Shown here: positions 8,524-16,776 of the stretch, piece by piece | Layout of the letters: the number at the start of each line of letters is the position of its first letter | Numbering within the stretch: position 1 is the first letter of the stretch | Made by a program: the position numbers and the translations under genes | DNA from: DATKKM01 sp036741795 | GTDB taxonomy: Bacteria; Chloroflexota; Dehalococcoidia; SM23-28-2; RBG-16-64-32 | Assembly (NCBI GenBank): GCA_036741795.1 | Contig: DAINRO010000003.1 | Span: forward strand, 1 to 62,314 | Reading direction: 5' to 3' | DNA length: 62,314 bases | Notes under the pieces: generated by a model | Database searches by the model: none | What the model saw: the letters and a program-made list of their open reading frames with translations, nothing else | What the model was told of the DNA's origin: nothing

Positions 8524-9346
8524 GAATTCGACGAGACCGATGTTCACTCGTAAACCAGATACTGAACTTGGCACATTGCGCACGCTGCTGCTCGTCGTCT
8601 TCGTTCTCGCGATTCCAGTTGCGCTCGTCACCACGACTATTCGAGCCGTGATCTCCGAACAGCGGGTATACGATTACTCGGTGCGGGAGTTCGACGCGGA
8701 GGCAGCGTCGGGGATCCCGGAACCTGAATTGATCCGGGCGAACGGTGACATCCGAGACTACCTCGCCGCGGATTCCAGCAACTCTCTCGCTATTCGCGTG
8801 ACAGATGACACGGGCGAAGATGTAGCCCTGTTCAACGCTAGAGAAGTTGTGCACATGCGCGACGTGCAGGACCTTGTCCAGGTCATGTTCACAGTGCAGA
8901 TGGTGTCCGTGGCCCTGGTGCTCACGCTTGCCGTGATAATGGTCGCCCTCTGGCCGGTACGCGTCCTGGCTGCGGGCCTCCTTTACGGCGCATTTCTTAC
9001 GGGCACGCTATTCGCGGTGGCTGGCGTGGTGGCCCTCAGCGGCTTTGATTCAGCATGGTCGCAATTCCACGGAGTAGCCTTCACGAACGACCTCTGGCAA
9101 CTCGACCCCGACAGAGATCACCTGATCCAGATGTTCCCCGAGGAGTTCTGGTTCCAGGCGACGACGTTGATCGCGGGCGCAGTGCTCCTCGAGGCGATCC
9201 TGATGGCGACGCTCGCCACCGTCTGGCTAGTGTTTGTCAAGGAGACGCCATCCATTGCCCGCGAACTGGAGAGGGTTCCGTTGCCGGGAAGGGCGGGTCA
9301 CTCGAGGCTCACTGGGCCGGACGCGCGACCCGCAGCGCGGCCCTAG
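8522..9346 (+). CDS. DUF1461 integral membrane protein
   Basis: 274-residue membrane protein with four hydrophobic segments (about 20-45, 120-145, 150-175 and 215-240). An extracytoplasmic loop carries FNAREVVHMRDVQDLV and a later block has FHGVAFTNDLWQLDP then LIQMFPEEFW. These conserved blocks match the TIGR01906/DUF1461 family, whose function is unknown. The start may be ATG 8540 instead of 8522 if the TTGACA-TACGAT promoter is used. It converges with fmdB. Confidence 0.85.
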   Translation: MNSTRPMFTRKPDTELGTLRTLLLVVFVLAIPVALVTTTIRAVISEQRVYDYSVREFDAEAASGIPEPELIRANGDIRDYLAADSSNSLAIRVTDDTGEDVALFNAREVVHMRDVQDLVQVMFTVQMVSVALVLTLAVIMVALWPVRVLAAGLLYGAFLTGTLFAVAGVVALSGFDSAWSQFHGVAFTNDLWQLDPDRDHLIQMFPEEFWFQATTLIAGAVLLEAILMATLATVWLVFVKETPSIARELERVPLPGRAGHSRLTGPDARPAARP

Positions 9347-9349
9347 GCT

Positions 9350-9577
9350 TCAGGCCGAACAGCTACAGCCGCTACATTCTCCGCCACATCCACCGCCACT
9401 TGCTTCTGAGAGGTCACTTCCGTCGCCGCCTGAGTGCACCGCCGCAAACACCGACAGGACTCGCTTGGCGTTAGCATGGCCACTCGGACAGAGCGCCGGG
9501 TCATCCATTCTGGCCACCGGCCTGAGCGCCTCGAACTTCGCACTGCACTTGTCGCAAACGTATTCGTACACGGGCAT
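9350..9577 (-). CDS. FmdB-family zinc-ribbon protein
   Basis: 75-residue protein opening MPVYEYVCDKCSAKFEA, the hallmark of the FmdB/CxxC_CxxC_SSSS family of putative regulatory zinc ribbons. The second Cys pair is degenerate (a lone Cys in ALCPSGH), and the tail is rich in Gly/Cys (GGGCGGECSGCSC), which could bind another metal. Start ATG 9577 follows GAGGTG at good spacing. It ends 3 bp from the convergent DUF1461 gene. The actual role of this family is not established. Confidence 0.85.
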   Translation of the reverse strand: MPVYEYVCDKCSAKFEALRPVARMDDPALCPSGHANAKRVLSVFAAVHSGGDGSDLSEASGGGCGGECSGCSCSA

Positions 9578-9629
9578 CACGTCACCTCGATTATTCGGAC
9601 GAGAACTGAAGGTATTTCGTTAGCGGAAG

Positions 9630-11201
9630 CTACTCCAGGTAGTCCTTAAGCTTCTTGCTCCGGCTCGGGTGGCGCAACTTCCGTAGCGCCTTCGCCTCGA
9701 TCTGTCGAATCCGCTCTCTCGTTACGTTGAACTCGCGCCCAACCTCCTCCAGCGTTCGGCTGCGTCCGTCCTCGAGGCCGAATCGCAACATCAGGACCTT
9801 CTGTTCGCGCGGTGTTAGCGTCGAGACGACTTCCTGGACCTGCTCCTTGAGGAGCTGGTGAGATGCAGCTTCGGCCGGCGCCATGGTCCCCTGGTCCTCG
9901 ATGAAGTCGCCGAGGTGGGAGTCCTCTTCCTCTCCGATGGGAGTCTCCAGGGAGACGGGCTCCTGTGACACTTTCACGATCTCGCGAACCTTGTCGGTGG
10001 CGATTTCCATGCCCCGCCCGATCTCCTCGCTGCTCGGCTCGCGACCGTACTCCTGGACGAGCCTGCGGCTGATGCGGACGAGCTTGTTGATCGTTTCGAC
10101 CATGTGGACCGGGATGCGAATCGTGCGCGCCTGATCGGCGATAGCACGGGTGATGGCCTGGCGGATCCACCACGTTGCGTACGTGCTGAACTTGTAGCCC
10201 TTGCGGTAGTCAAACTTCTCCACCGCGCGGATCAAGCCGATGTTTCCCTCCTGGATAAGGTCAAGAAGTGACATTCCACGGCCGATGTACTTCTTCGCGA
10301 CGCTGACCACCAACCGGAGGTTCGCTTCGGTGAGACGTTTCTCGGACCGAAACCCCTCGTCCTTGAGCTGTTTGAAGTGGAAGCTGATTGCCTGGTCATG
10401 CTTGAGCAGGCGGTCCCCCAGGTCTTCGGGTGGTGACACGATCCGGGTCGCCGAGCCCATGTCCTCGGCCGCCCAGCCGATGAACTCCGCCTTGGGCACG
10501 TGCGTGGCGATGGAAATGCGGACGGTGAGATGCTCCGCTTCTTCCTGCTCCAGCTTCAGCTGCTCGACGAGCTTCTCGATCATCTCAACGTCGAGTTCGC
10601 CATCCACTACTTTTCGGAACTCGGGCTCCTCCACAAGCTGAGCCAGTGTCGACTTCAGGCCGAGATTCTTCTTGATGACTTCGATTCCCCGGCGCACCTC
10701 GTGAATGTCCTTCATGATGCGGGCCATGACGTCAACGCCACGGGCGTTACGACCGGTCTCTACGAAGTGCTCCTCCTCAAGGCGATGAATGTACAGACCC
10801 TCTTCCATCGACCGGGCCAGCCGCTTCTCGTCGTCGGCTGTGAGTAGGCTGACCTTACCGATTTCGCGCAGGTACATGCGGACCGGATCGTCAATCCCCT
10901 CCTCCAGATCTAGTTCGGCGACCTCCGGCTCGGGTTCTTCTGGTTTGCCGGCATCACCGACCCATTCCTCGATGTCAGTGGGCGCGCGAGCGGATACGCG
11001 ACCCGGGATGTCTGCTGGGTCGTCGTCTGTCGCCACCACACCCAACGGCGTCAGGACGACGTCGTCTTCGTCTTCCGCATCCTCATCGACGTCCACCGTG
11101 GCGTCGTCCGCGATGTCCTCGAGAAGATCGTCTGCCAGGCGCGCACGCTGGCGTTGCCTGCGCTCGCCGGTTTCTTGGTCCTTCTTGTAATCGTTTACCA
11201 T
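9630..11201 (-). CDS. rpoD: Primary RNA polymerase sigma factor (sigma-70)
   Basis: 523-residue housekeeping sigma factor. After an acidic N-terminus (about 40-60) comes region 1.2 (DDPVRMYLREIG), a non-conserved spacer of about 110 residues, region 2 (LRLVVSVAKKYIGRG, DLIQEGNIGLIRAVEKFDY, FSTYATWWIRQAI), region 3 and region 4.2 (VTRERIRQIEAKALRKLR), ending with the typical SKKLKDYLE tail. Region 2.4/4.2 residues are standard, in line with the TTGACA/TATAAT promoters seen across the window. Its ATG directly abuts the TAA of dnaG, so the two are translationally coupled in a dnaG-rpoD operon. Confidence 0.97.
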   Translation of the reverse strand: MVNDYKKDQETGERRQRQRARLADDLLEDIADDATVDVDEDAEDEDDVVLTPLGVVATDDDPADIPGRVSARAPTDIEEWVGDAGKPEEPEPEVAELDLEEGIDDPVRMYLREIGKVSLLTADDEKRLARSMEEGLYIHRLEEEHFVETGRNARGVDVMARIMKDIHEVRRGIEVIKKNLGLKSTLAQLVEEPEFRKVVDGELDVEMIEKLVEQLKLEQEEAEHLTVRISIATHVPKAEFIGWAAEDMGSATRIVSPPEDLGDRLLKHDQAISFHFKQLKDEGFRSEKRLTEANLRLVVSVAKKYIGRGMSLLDLIQEGNIGLIRAVEKFDYRKGYKFSTYATWWIRQAITRAIADQARTIRIPVHMVETINKLVRISRRLVQEYGREPSSEEIGRGMEIATDKVREIVKVSQEPVSLETPIGEEEDSHLGDFIEDQGTMAPAEAASHQLLKEQVQEVVSTLTPREQKVLMLRFGLEDGRSRTLEEVGREFNVTRERIRQIEAKALRKLRHPSRSKKLKDYLE

Positions 11202-13046
11202 TTACTCCACTCCGGACGGGATGGGCCCGTCCTTTCTCCCTCTGGTATGCAATTCGCGACCGATCTCCATGTTGCGCTGGATCAGGGCCTCCATCTCCCG
11301 GGACGCAAGCGGGTCAACATCAGATGCGTCTGGGCCAGGCCGGTTCTCGTCCTGAAGCGCCGCAATCTGGGCCGCAATGGCCTGCTGTTCTGCTTGCAGG
11401 CGGCGTTGCTTCAGTTTACGAATGCAGTCATCCACGACTCCGGGGGCTTGATCCTCACCGGAGATGGGCAGCCTATACATTATAAGACGTTCCACATAGG
11501 CCGCTAGATCCGGGTTTGTCGCGCGTTTCAATTCTTCCCTGTCTTCGTGCTGTTTTCGGAGTTCAAGGATCGACTTTCCGCGAGCATCGATCAAAAGATC
11601 GGCGGACGCATCGGCAGGCACTGGTACGTGGTTGTACTGGAGCAGCGTCGCGAGCAGGAATTCTTCGCTCGAAAGGGGGCCATCGACGGCGGATCTTCCG
11701 CTGGTCCCAGCCTCGAGGTTCCGGCCCCCGCGACGCGCCATCGCGGCCAGCTCGGGTTCCGGCACCTGGGCAAGGCGCGAAACCTTTTGGATGTAGTGCG
11801 CCCGAATGACTGCGTCGTCGATGGAGCGGACAATCTGGAGCATTTCGCCCGCGGCGGCCTTCTTTCCCTGCGGTGAGACGAGATCCGCGCGGGCCGCGAC
11901 ATACTCGATCCAGAAGTCAATATACGGGCGCGCTGAGTCGATCGTGCGCCTCCAGACTTCCGGGTCCTTTCTGATTAATTCATCCGGGTCCTTACCGGCC
12001 GGGAGGGCGGCGACGTAGAAATGACCGCTGGTCTGCAATTCGACCGGCAATCGTTCCTTGAATGCCATCGCGTCCGCGGACACCCTCTCCGAACCGGAAA
12101 CGTCGAGAGCTACCTTGTGCATCGCGTCCTGCCCCGCCCCATCAGCGTCGAGTACTAGCACCACCTTGTCGGCGACCCGCTTTAGCAGGGCGTACTGACG
12201 GTCGGTGAGCGCAGTGCCCATCTGTGCCACGACATTCTTGTGGCCAAACTGGTGCGCCGCGATCACGTCCATGTAGCCCTCGACCACGACTGCCTGCCCT
12301 GCAGACCTTATCGTTTCGGAGGCCTTGTCCAGGGCATACAGCGTGCCACCCTTGTCGAATATCGGGGTTTGCGCCGTGTTCAAGTACTTGGGCATGGAGT
12401 CATCAAGCGCTCGCGCGCCGAATCCGATTACCCGTCCTTTCGCGTTCCAGATGGCGAACGTCAGCCGGCCGCGAAAGCGATCGTAAAGGCCGTTGTCGCC
12501 CTGGATTACCAGCCCAGCCGCCAGTAATTCCCTATCGCTGAACCCCTTCTCTCGAAGGTGGTCCCGGCAGTCGTCCCAGTTGTCGAGACTGTAGCCCAAT
12601 CCGAAGTCCCGGGCCGTCGCATCGTCGATACCGCGCGACTCGACGTAAGCTAAGGCCGCGCTCCCGGGTGGCGTCTTCAGCAATCGTGCGAAATATTCGG
12701 CTGCGGCCTCGTTCGCGGCGAAAATGCGTTCACGCTCTCTGTCTTGCTCGATCGAGACCTTGCGTTCGGGCAGCTTTACCCCGGCACGTTCGGCAAGGAG
12801 ACGCAGCGCCTCGGGGAAGTCCAGCCCCTCACGCTTCATGACGAATGAGATGACGTCTCCGCCAGTGGCGCAGGCGCCGAAGCAGTGCCACGTCTGCCGG
12901 TCTGGGGTGACGATGAACGAGGGCGTCTTTTCCTGGTGGAAGGGACATGGGGCCTTGAACGTCCGGCCAACCTTTTTCAGTGGCACGGACTGGCCGATTA
13001 TCTCGACGATGTCCAGGCGGCTCTTTACTTCTTCGATTTCATTCAT
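11202..13046 (-). CDS. dnaG: DNA primase
   Basis: 614-residue primase that makes RNA primers at the fork. The N-terminal CHC2 zinc domain has CPFH and then CFGAC, that is C-x2-H...C-x3-C where many bacteria have CxxC; the Toprim core has VVEGYMDVIAAHQFG and VLVLDADGAGQDA; the C-terminus (about 430-614) is divergent, as expected for the helicase-binding domain. It is the first gene of dnaG-rpoD. The 107-bp upstream gap to the dGTPase has TAATAG as a possible -10 and a GGAGGC/GCCTCC hairpin in the leader. Confidence 0.96.
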   Translation of the reverse strand: MNEIEEVKSRLDIVEIIGQSVPLKKVGRTFKAPCPFHQEKTPSFIVTPDRQTWHCFGACATGGDVISFVMKREGLDFPEALRLLAERAGVKLPERKVSIEQDRERERIFAANEAAAEYFARLLKTPPGSAALAYVESRGIDDATARDFGLGYSLDNWDDCRDHLREKGFSDRELLAAGLVIQGDNGLYDRFRGRLTFAIWNAKGRVIGFGARALDDSMPKYLNTAQTPIFDKGGTLYALDKASETIRSAGQAVVVEGYMDVIAAHQFGHKNVVAQMGTALTDRQYALLKRVADKVVLVLDADGAGQDAMHKVALDVSGSERVSADAMAFKERLPVELQTSGHFYVAALPAGKDPDELIRKDPEVWRRTIDSARPYIDFWIEYVAARADLVSPQGKKAAAGEMLQIVRSIDDAVIRAHYIQKVSRLAQVPEPELAAMARRGGRNLEAGTSGRSAVDGPLSSEEFLLATLLQYNHVPVPADASADLLIDARGKSILELRKQHEDREELKRATNPDLAAYVERLIMYRLPISGEDQAPGVVDDCIRKLKQRRLQAEQQAIAAQIAALQDENRPGPDASDVDPLASREMEALIQRNMEIGRELHTRGRKDGPIPSGVE

Positions 13047-13153
13047 CGACGTAGAGCGGCTTCCTCTAGATGGGGGCGGATGGGCTCGGAGGCCAATGGG
13101 CGAGCCTCCACCCTATTACAACAATCGAAAACGCAATAAGTTTCGTTCCCCAT

Positions 13154-14245
13154 TCAGCCCGCCAAAGATTCAGGCTCAAGAAGCCCCCTCTTTCCCGGTA
13201 GGATGGCGCCGAGCCGCTGCGCAGTGGCGATCGCGTAACGATCGGTCATTCCCGACACGTAGTCCGCGGCCCGCCGCCGTGGCGGGTCCTCGGCGATGAC
13301 GAAGTCACTGCGTATTTCTTCGGGGTGTCCTGCAAAATGCTGATAGAGGAGGCGTACGATGCGCTTTGCTTCCTCTGTTTCCTCTTGCCGGTCCTCAAGC
13401 GTGTATACGCGCTGGAACATGAACTCCCTGAGCACATTTGCGGCGGACAGTACCCGCGGACTCATCCCGACCCGCCGCTCCGGGGGTGGTTGTCCTTCGC
13501 CAGTAGCCCACCAGGAGTGGTCGACGATATCGCAGACGAGCGAATTGATTCTCTCCGAATGGCGTTCACCAAGCGTGCTCCGGACTTCCGCTGGGAGCGC
13601 GTCCTCGGAGATGAGCCCCGCCCTGATAGCGTCGGCGATGTCGTGGTTGATGTAAGCGATGGCGTCGGAGATTTTGACGATCTGTCCCTCCAGGGAACTG
13701 GGCACGCCCCAGGCTTCAGCCATGATGTCTTCGCGCACCTTGGACGAGTTGACGATCCCGTCGCGGACTTCCCACGTCAGGTTCAGCCTTTCGAGTTTGT
13801 CCACGACACGCAAACTATGTTTGGCGTGCCGAAATCCTTCCGGGACGACGTCTGCTAGCGCCTGCTCCCCGGCATGCCCGAATGGCGGGTGTCCGATGTC
13901 GTGGGCAAGGGCGGACGCCTCGGCCACATCCTCGTTCAAGTTGAGGGCGCGTGCGATGGTGCGGGCAATCTGTGCGACCTCCAGCGTGTGCGTCAGCCGC
14001 GTGACGAAGTGGTCGCCGACCGGGGCGATGAATACCTGGGTCTTGTGCTTCAGGCGCCGAAACGCCTTGCAATGGATGATCCGGTCACGGTCCCGCTGGA
14101 ACTCTGTCCGGACCGGAGAGTGCGCCTCGGGGATCTCTCGACCGCGGCTTTCCTTACTCTTCAGGGCAAGCGGAGATAGGGCATTCTCGCGGTTCTCAAG
14201 GTGCCGGGCAACAGCGGACAGGTGAGAGTCCACTTCAGAAGTCAA
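13154..14245 (-). CDS. dgt: Deoxyguanosinetriphosphate triphosphohydrolase-like protein
   Basis: 363-residue HD-domain dNTPase. It contains the conserved start RTEFQRDRDRIIHCKAFRRL, the HD metal site (RLTHTLEVAQIAR, ALAHDIGHPPFGHAGE) and NLTWEVRDGI, all typical of the short dGTPase-like class that cleaves dNTPs to nucleoside and triphosphate. The start is TTG 14245, preceded by GGAG at good spacing. It lies 84 bp downstream of ppsA and 107 bp upstream of dnaG on the same strand, a placement near primase also seen in other bacteria. Confidence 0.93.
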   Translation of the reverse strand: MTSEVDSHLSAVARHLENRENALSPLALKSKESRGREIPEAHSPVRTEFQRDRDRIIHCKAFRRLKHKTQVFIAPVGDHFVTRLTHTLEVAQIARTIARALNLNEDVAEASALAHDIGHPPFGHAGEQALADVVPEGFRHAKHSLRVVDKLERLNLTWEVRDGIVNSSKVREDIMAEAWGVPSSLEGQIVKISDAIAYINHDIADAIRAGLISEDALPAEVRSTLGERHSERINSLVCDIVDHSWWATGEGQPPPERRVGMSPRVLSAANVLREFMFQRVYTLEDRQEETEEAKRIVRLLYQHFAGHPEEIRSDFVIAEDPPRRRAADYVSGMTDRYAIATAQRLGAILPGKRGLLEPESLAG

Positions 14246-14329
14246 TCGTATCTCCAGAGGGCAATTCTAACCCGCGCCGGGGCTTATCCCGATGGGCGAT
14301 TGGCGCAGATTGTGGATAGGCCGCGGGGA

Positions 14330-16645
14330 TCAGGAAGCCGGAGTGAGCGCGCCCGCCGGTTTCGCCGGTGCGCCGGCCTCTTCTGCGAGTTCAGCTTCCA
14401 CTTTCGCGATGATCTGGCGCGTTTTGCCGATGACGTCGCGGTTTATCGAAACGGAGGTCACGCCCCACTCAACGAGCTTCCTGGTGACCTCGGGGAAGTC
14501 GCTCGGGGCTTGCCCACAAATCGATACGGTGATGCCCCGGCGCCTCGCGCCCGTGACCAGCACCTCCAATGCCTTCATCACTGCCTCGTTCCGCTCGTCA
14601 AAGGCCTCCGCGAAGTGTGCGGAGTCGCGGTCCACGCCGAGGGTGAGCTGGGTAAGGTCGTTGGAGCCGATGCTGATTCCATCAATGCCAACATCGATGA
14701 ACTTGTCGAGGAGGAACACGTTGGAGGGAACTTCAGCCATCATCCAGAGCTTGAAGTCCTCGCTTCGCTTCAGACCGTAGCTTTCCATTAAGCCTTTGAC
14801 CTGGCCCAACTCGTCCGGCGTGCGCACAAACGGAATCATCACCCAGAGGTTCGGAAACTCCGCCCGAACACGTTTAATCGCTTCGATCTCGAGGCGGAAC
14901 ACTTCGGGGTCGTGGATATAGCGGGCGGCGCCACGGTAGCCAATCATCGGGTTTTCTTCTTCGAACTCGTACTTGTCGCCGCCTTTGAGATTGCGGTACT
15001 CGTTTGTCTTGAAGTCAGTGGTCCGATAGACAACCGGACGCGGGTGGAACGCCTTGGCGAACTCGCGAAGCCCGGACGCAAGCCGGGTGGTGAAGTCCTC
15101 GGGGCGGCCCTCATCGATGCAGAGCCGTGGGTGCTCTTTGATGTAATCCGCGACGATGAACTCGGCTCGCAACAAACCGACACCGTCCACGTTCTCCTTG
15201 GCCATCACGTCCGCCAGGCTGGGCTCGGCCAGATTCAAGTAGACTTTGGTGTTCGTCTTGATGTTGATCGCTTCCTGCCGACGCTGTTTCCACTCTTCGG
15301 CCCAGGTCAGTCGGCTCTCGGCTTTACCTTCGTAGACAACGCCCCGGGACCCATCGACGGTGACCTCGCGATCGGCGGCCAACACCGAGGTGGCTGATTC
15401 CGTTCCCACCACGCAAGGCACACCAAGCTCACGGCTAACGATCGCGGCGTGGCAGAGCCGTCCCCCCTCGTCTGTGACAATGGCTGCCGCCTTCTTCATC
15501 GCCGGGACAAAGTCCGGCGTCGTCATCGGGGCCACGAGAATGTCGCCTTGCTCGACGAGGCTGATGTCCTCGGGCGATGTGACTACCTTTACCGGGCCAA
15601 AGGCAACGCCCGGGCTGGCCGCAGCTCCTTCGAGGAGGACCGGGGAAGGTTCGGGAGCGCCGTCGTCTTCCTCTTCGGCCATAGTGGAGATCGTCGTTGT
15701 TACGGGGCGCGACTGCACGATGTAGAACTTCCCGCCCTCGAACGCCCATTCGATGTCCTGGGGCCGGCCGTAGTGGTTCTCTACACTGACACCGATCGCG
15801 GAGAGGTCCTTCACCTGTTGTTCGGTCAGTTTCGGCTTGCGCTGGTCCTCTTCAGGAACATCTACCCAGAGGTTATTCTCCTCGCCCGGACGCGCCCGTT
15901 CCCTCCGAATGAGCTGGCGTCTCTGTGCCTTGGTCTCCTCCTTCGTGATCTCGAGGCCAACCTTCTTTACCACGAAGTGGTCAGGCGTTACCGCACCTGA
16001 GACGATCGCCTCGCCGAGGCCGTAAATCGCGTCGATGACGATGTCCGCGCTGTTGCGCTTCGGATCGATCGTGAACATGACGCCAGAACGTTCTGACTGG
16101 ACCATGTACTGGACGACTACGGCAATCCCCACGTCGAGGTGGTCGAAGCCAGCCTCCACGCGATAGAAGATGGCCCGTGCTTCGAATAGGGAGGCCCAGC
16201 ATTCCTGCACGGCGCGGATGACGTTATTCTCACCCTGTATGTTCAGATAAGTGCTCTGCTGGCCTGCGAAAGACGCCTCGGCGAGGTCCTCTGCCGTGGC
16301 CGAACTGCGCACGGCAACGGGAAGCCCTTTCATCTGGCGGTACGCGCGGGCGATCGCCGTCGCCGTCTCGGATGGCATGTCCGCCTCGAGGATCAGGTCC
16401 TTGATTGCGTTTGAGACACCCTGGAGAGCCGTTCCATCGTTAACATCGACACCCTCGAGCACCGCCTTGATCTTGTCGCGAATTCCAGCGGCATCGAGGA
16501 AATGGAAATAGACATCGGAGGTGACGATGAACCCCGACGGGACCGGGATACCGGCCCTGGTCAGTTCACCCAGGTTTGCTCCCTTGCCTCCAACCAGGAC
16601 CACGTCATCTTTGTCTACCTCACCAAACCAGGCGATAACCTTCAC
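14330..16645 (-). CDS. ppsA: Phosphoenolpyruvate synthase
   Basis: 771-residue pyruvate, water dikinase: pyruvate + ATP + H2O to PEP + AMP + Pi, for gluconeogenesis. It has the N-terminal ATP-grasp domain (GGKGANLGELTRAGIPVPSGF), the central phosphohistidine domain (EGGRLCHAAIVSRELGVPC with catalytic His) and the C-terminal PEP-binding barrel (GLLRAEFI, IGSNDLTQLTLGVDRDS, CGQAPSDFPE). I chose GTG 16645 because GGAAGGAG sits 7-8 nt before it; a TTG further upstream (16675) lacks this. It has its own promoter about 60 bp upstream. Confidence 0.96.
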   Translation of the reverse strand: MKVIAWFGEVDKDDVVLVGGKGANLGELTRAGIPVPSGFIVTSDVYFHFLDAAGIRDKIKAVLEGVDVNDGTALQGVSNAIKDLILEADMPSETATAIARAYRQMKGLPVAVRSSATAEDLAEASFAGQQSTYLNIQGENNVIRAVQECWASLFEARAIFYRVEAGFDHLDVGIAVVVQYMVQSERSGVMFTIDPKRNSADIVIDAIYGLGEAIVSGAVTPDHFVVKKVGLEITKEETKAQRRQLIRRERARPGEENNLWVDVPEEDQRKPKLTEQQVKDLSAIGVSVENHYGRPQDIEWAFEGGKFYIVQSRPVTTTISTMAEEEDDGAPEPSPVLLEGAAASPGVAFGPVKVVTSPEDISLVEQGDILVAPMTTPDFVPAMKKAAAIVTDEGGRLCHAAIVSRELGVPCVVGTESATSVLAADREVTVDGSRGVVYEGKAESRLTWAEEWKQRRQEAINIKTNTKVYLNLAEPSLADVMAKENVDGVGLLRAEFIVADYIKEHPRLCIDEGRPEDFTTRLASGLREFAKAFHPRPVVYRTTDFKTNEYRNLKGGDKYEFEEENPMIGYRGAARYIHDPEVFRLEIEAIKRVRAEFPNLWVMIPFVRTPDELGQVKGLMESYGLKRSEDFKLWMMAEVPSNVFLLDKFIDVGIDGISIGSNDLTQLTLGVDRDSAHFAEAFDERNEAVMKALEVLVTGARRRGITVSICGQAPSDFPEVTRKLVEWGVTSVSINRDVIGKTRQIIAKVEAELAEEAGAPAKPAGALTPAS

Positions 16646-16680
16646 GCTCCGGCTCCTTCCGTCGGCTCGTTTCAATATCC

Positions 16681-16731
16681 GGTGACTTCACACGTCACCC
16701 GCGATTATATCGAGCCTCCATGCCCCCGCAA
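16681..16731 (-). promoter_or_regulatory. ppsA promoter and 5' hairpin
   Basis: On the minus strand TTGCGG (16726-16731) and a perfect TATAAT (16704-16709) are spaced 16 bp. The predicted +1 is about 16697. GGTGAC/GTCACC (16694-16699/16681-16686) would form a 6-bp stem at the very 5' end of the mRNA. Confidence 0.55.
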
Positions 16732-16776
16732 CAACGGCAAGCATTCAATCAACATAACAGTTGATCCCGGGCGTGA

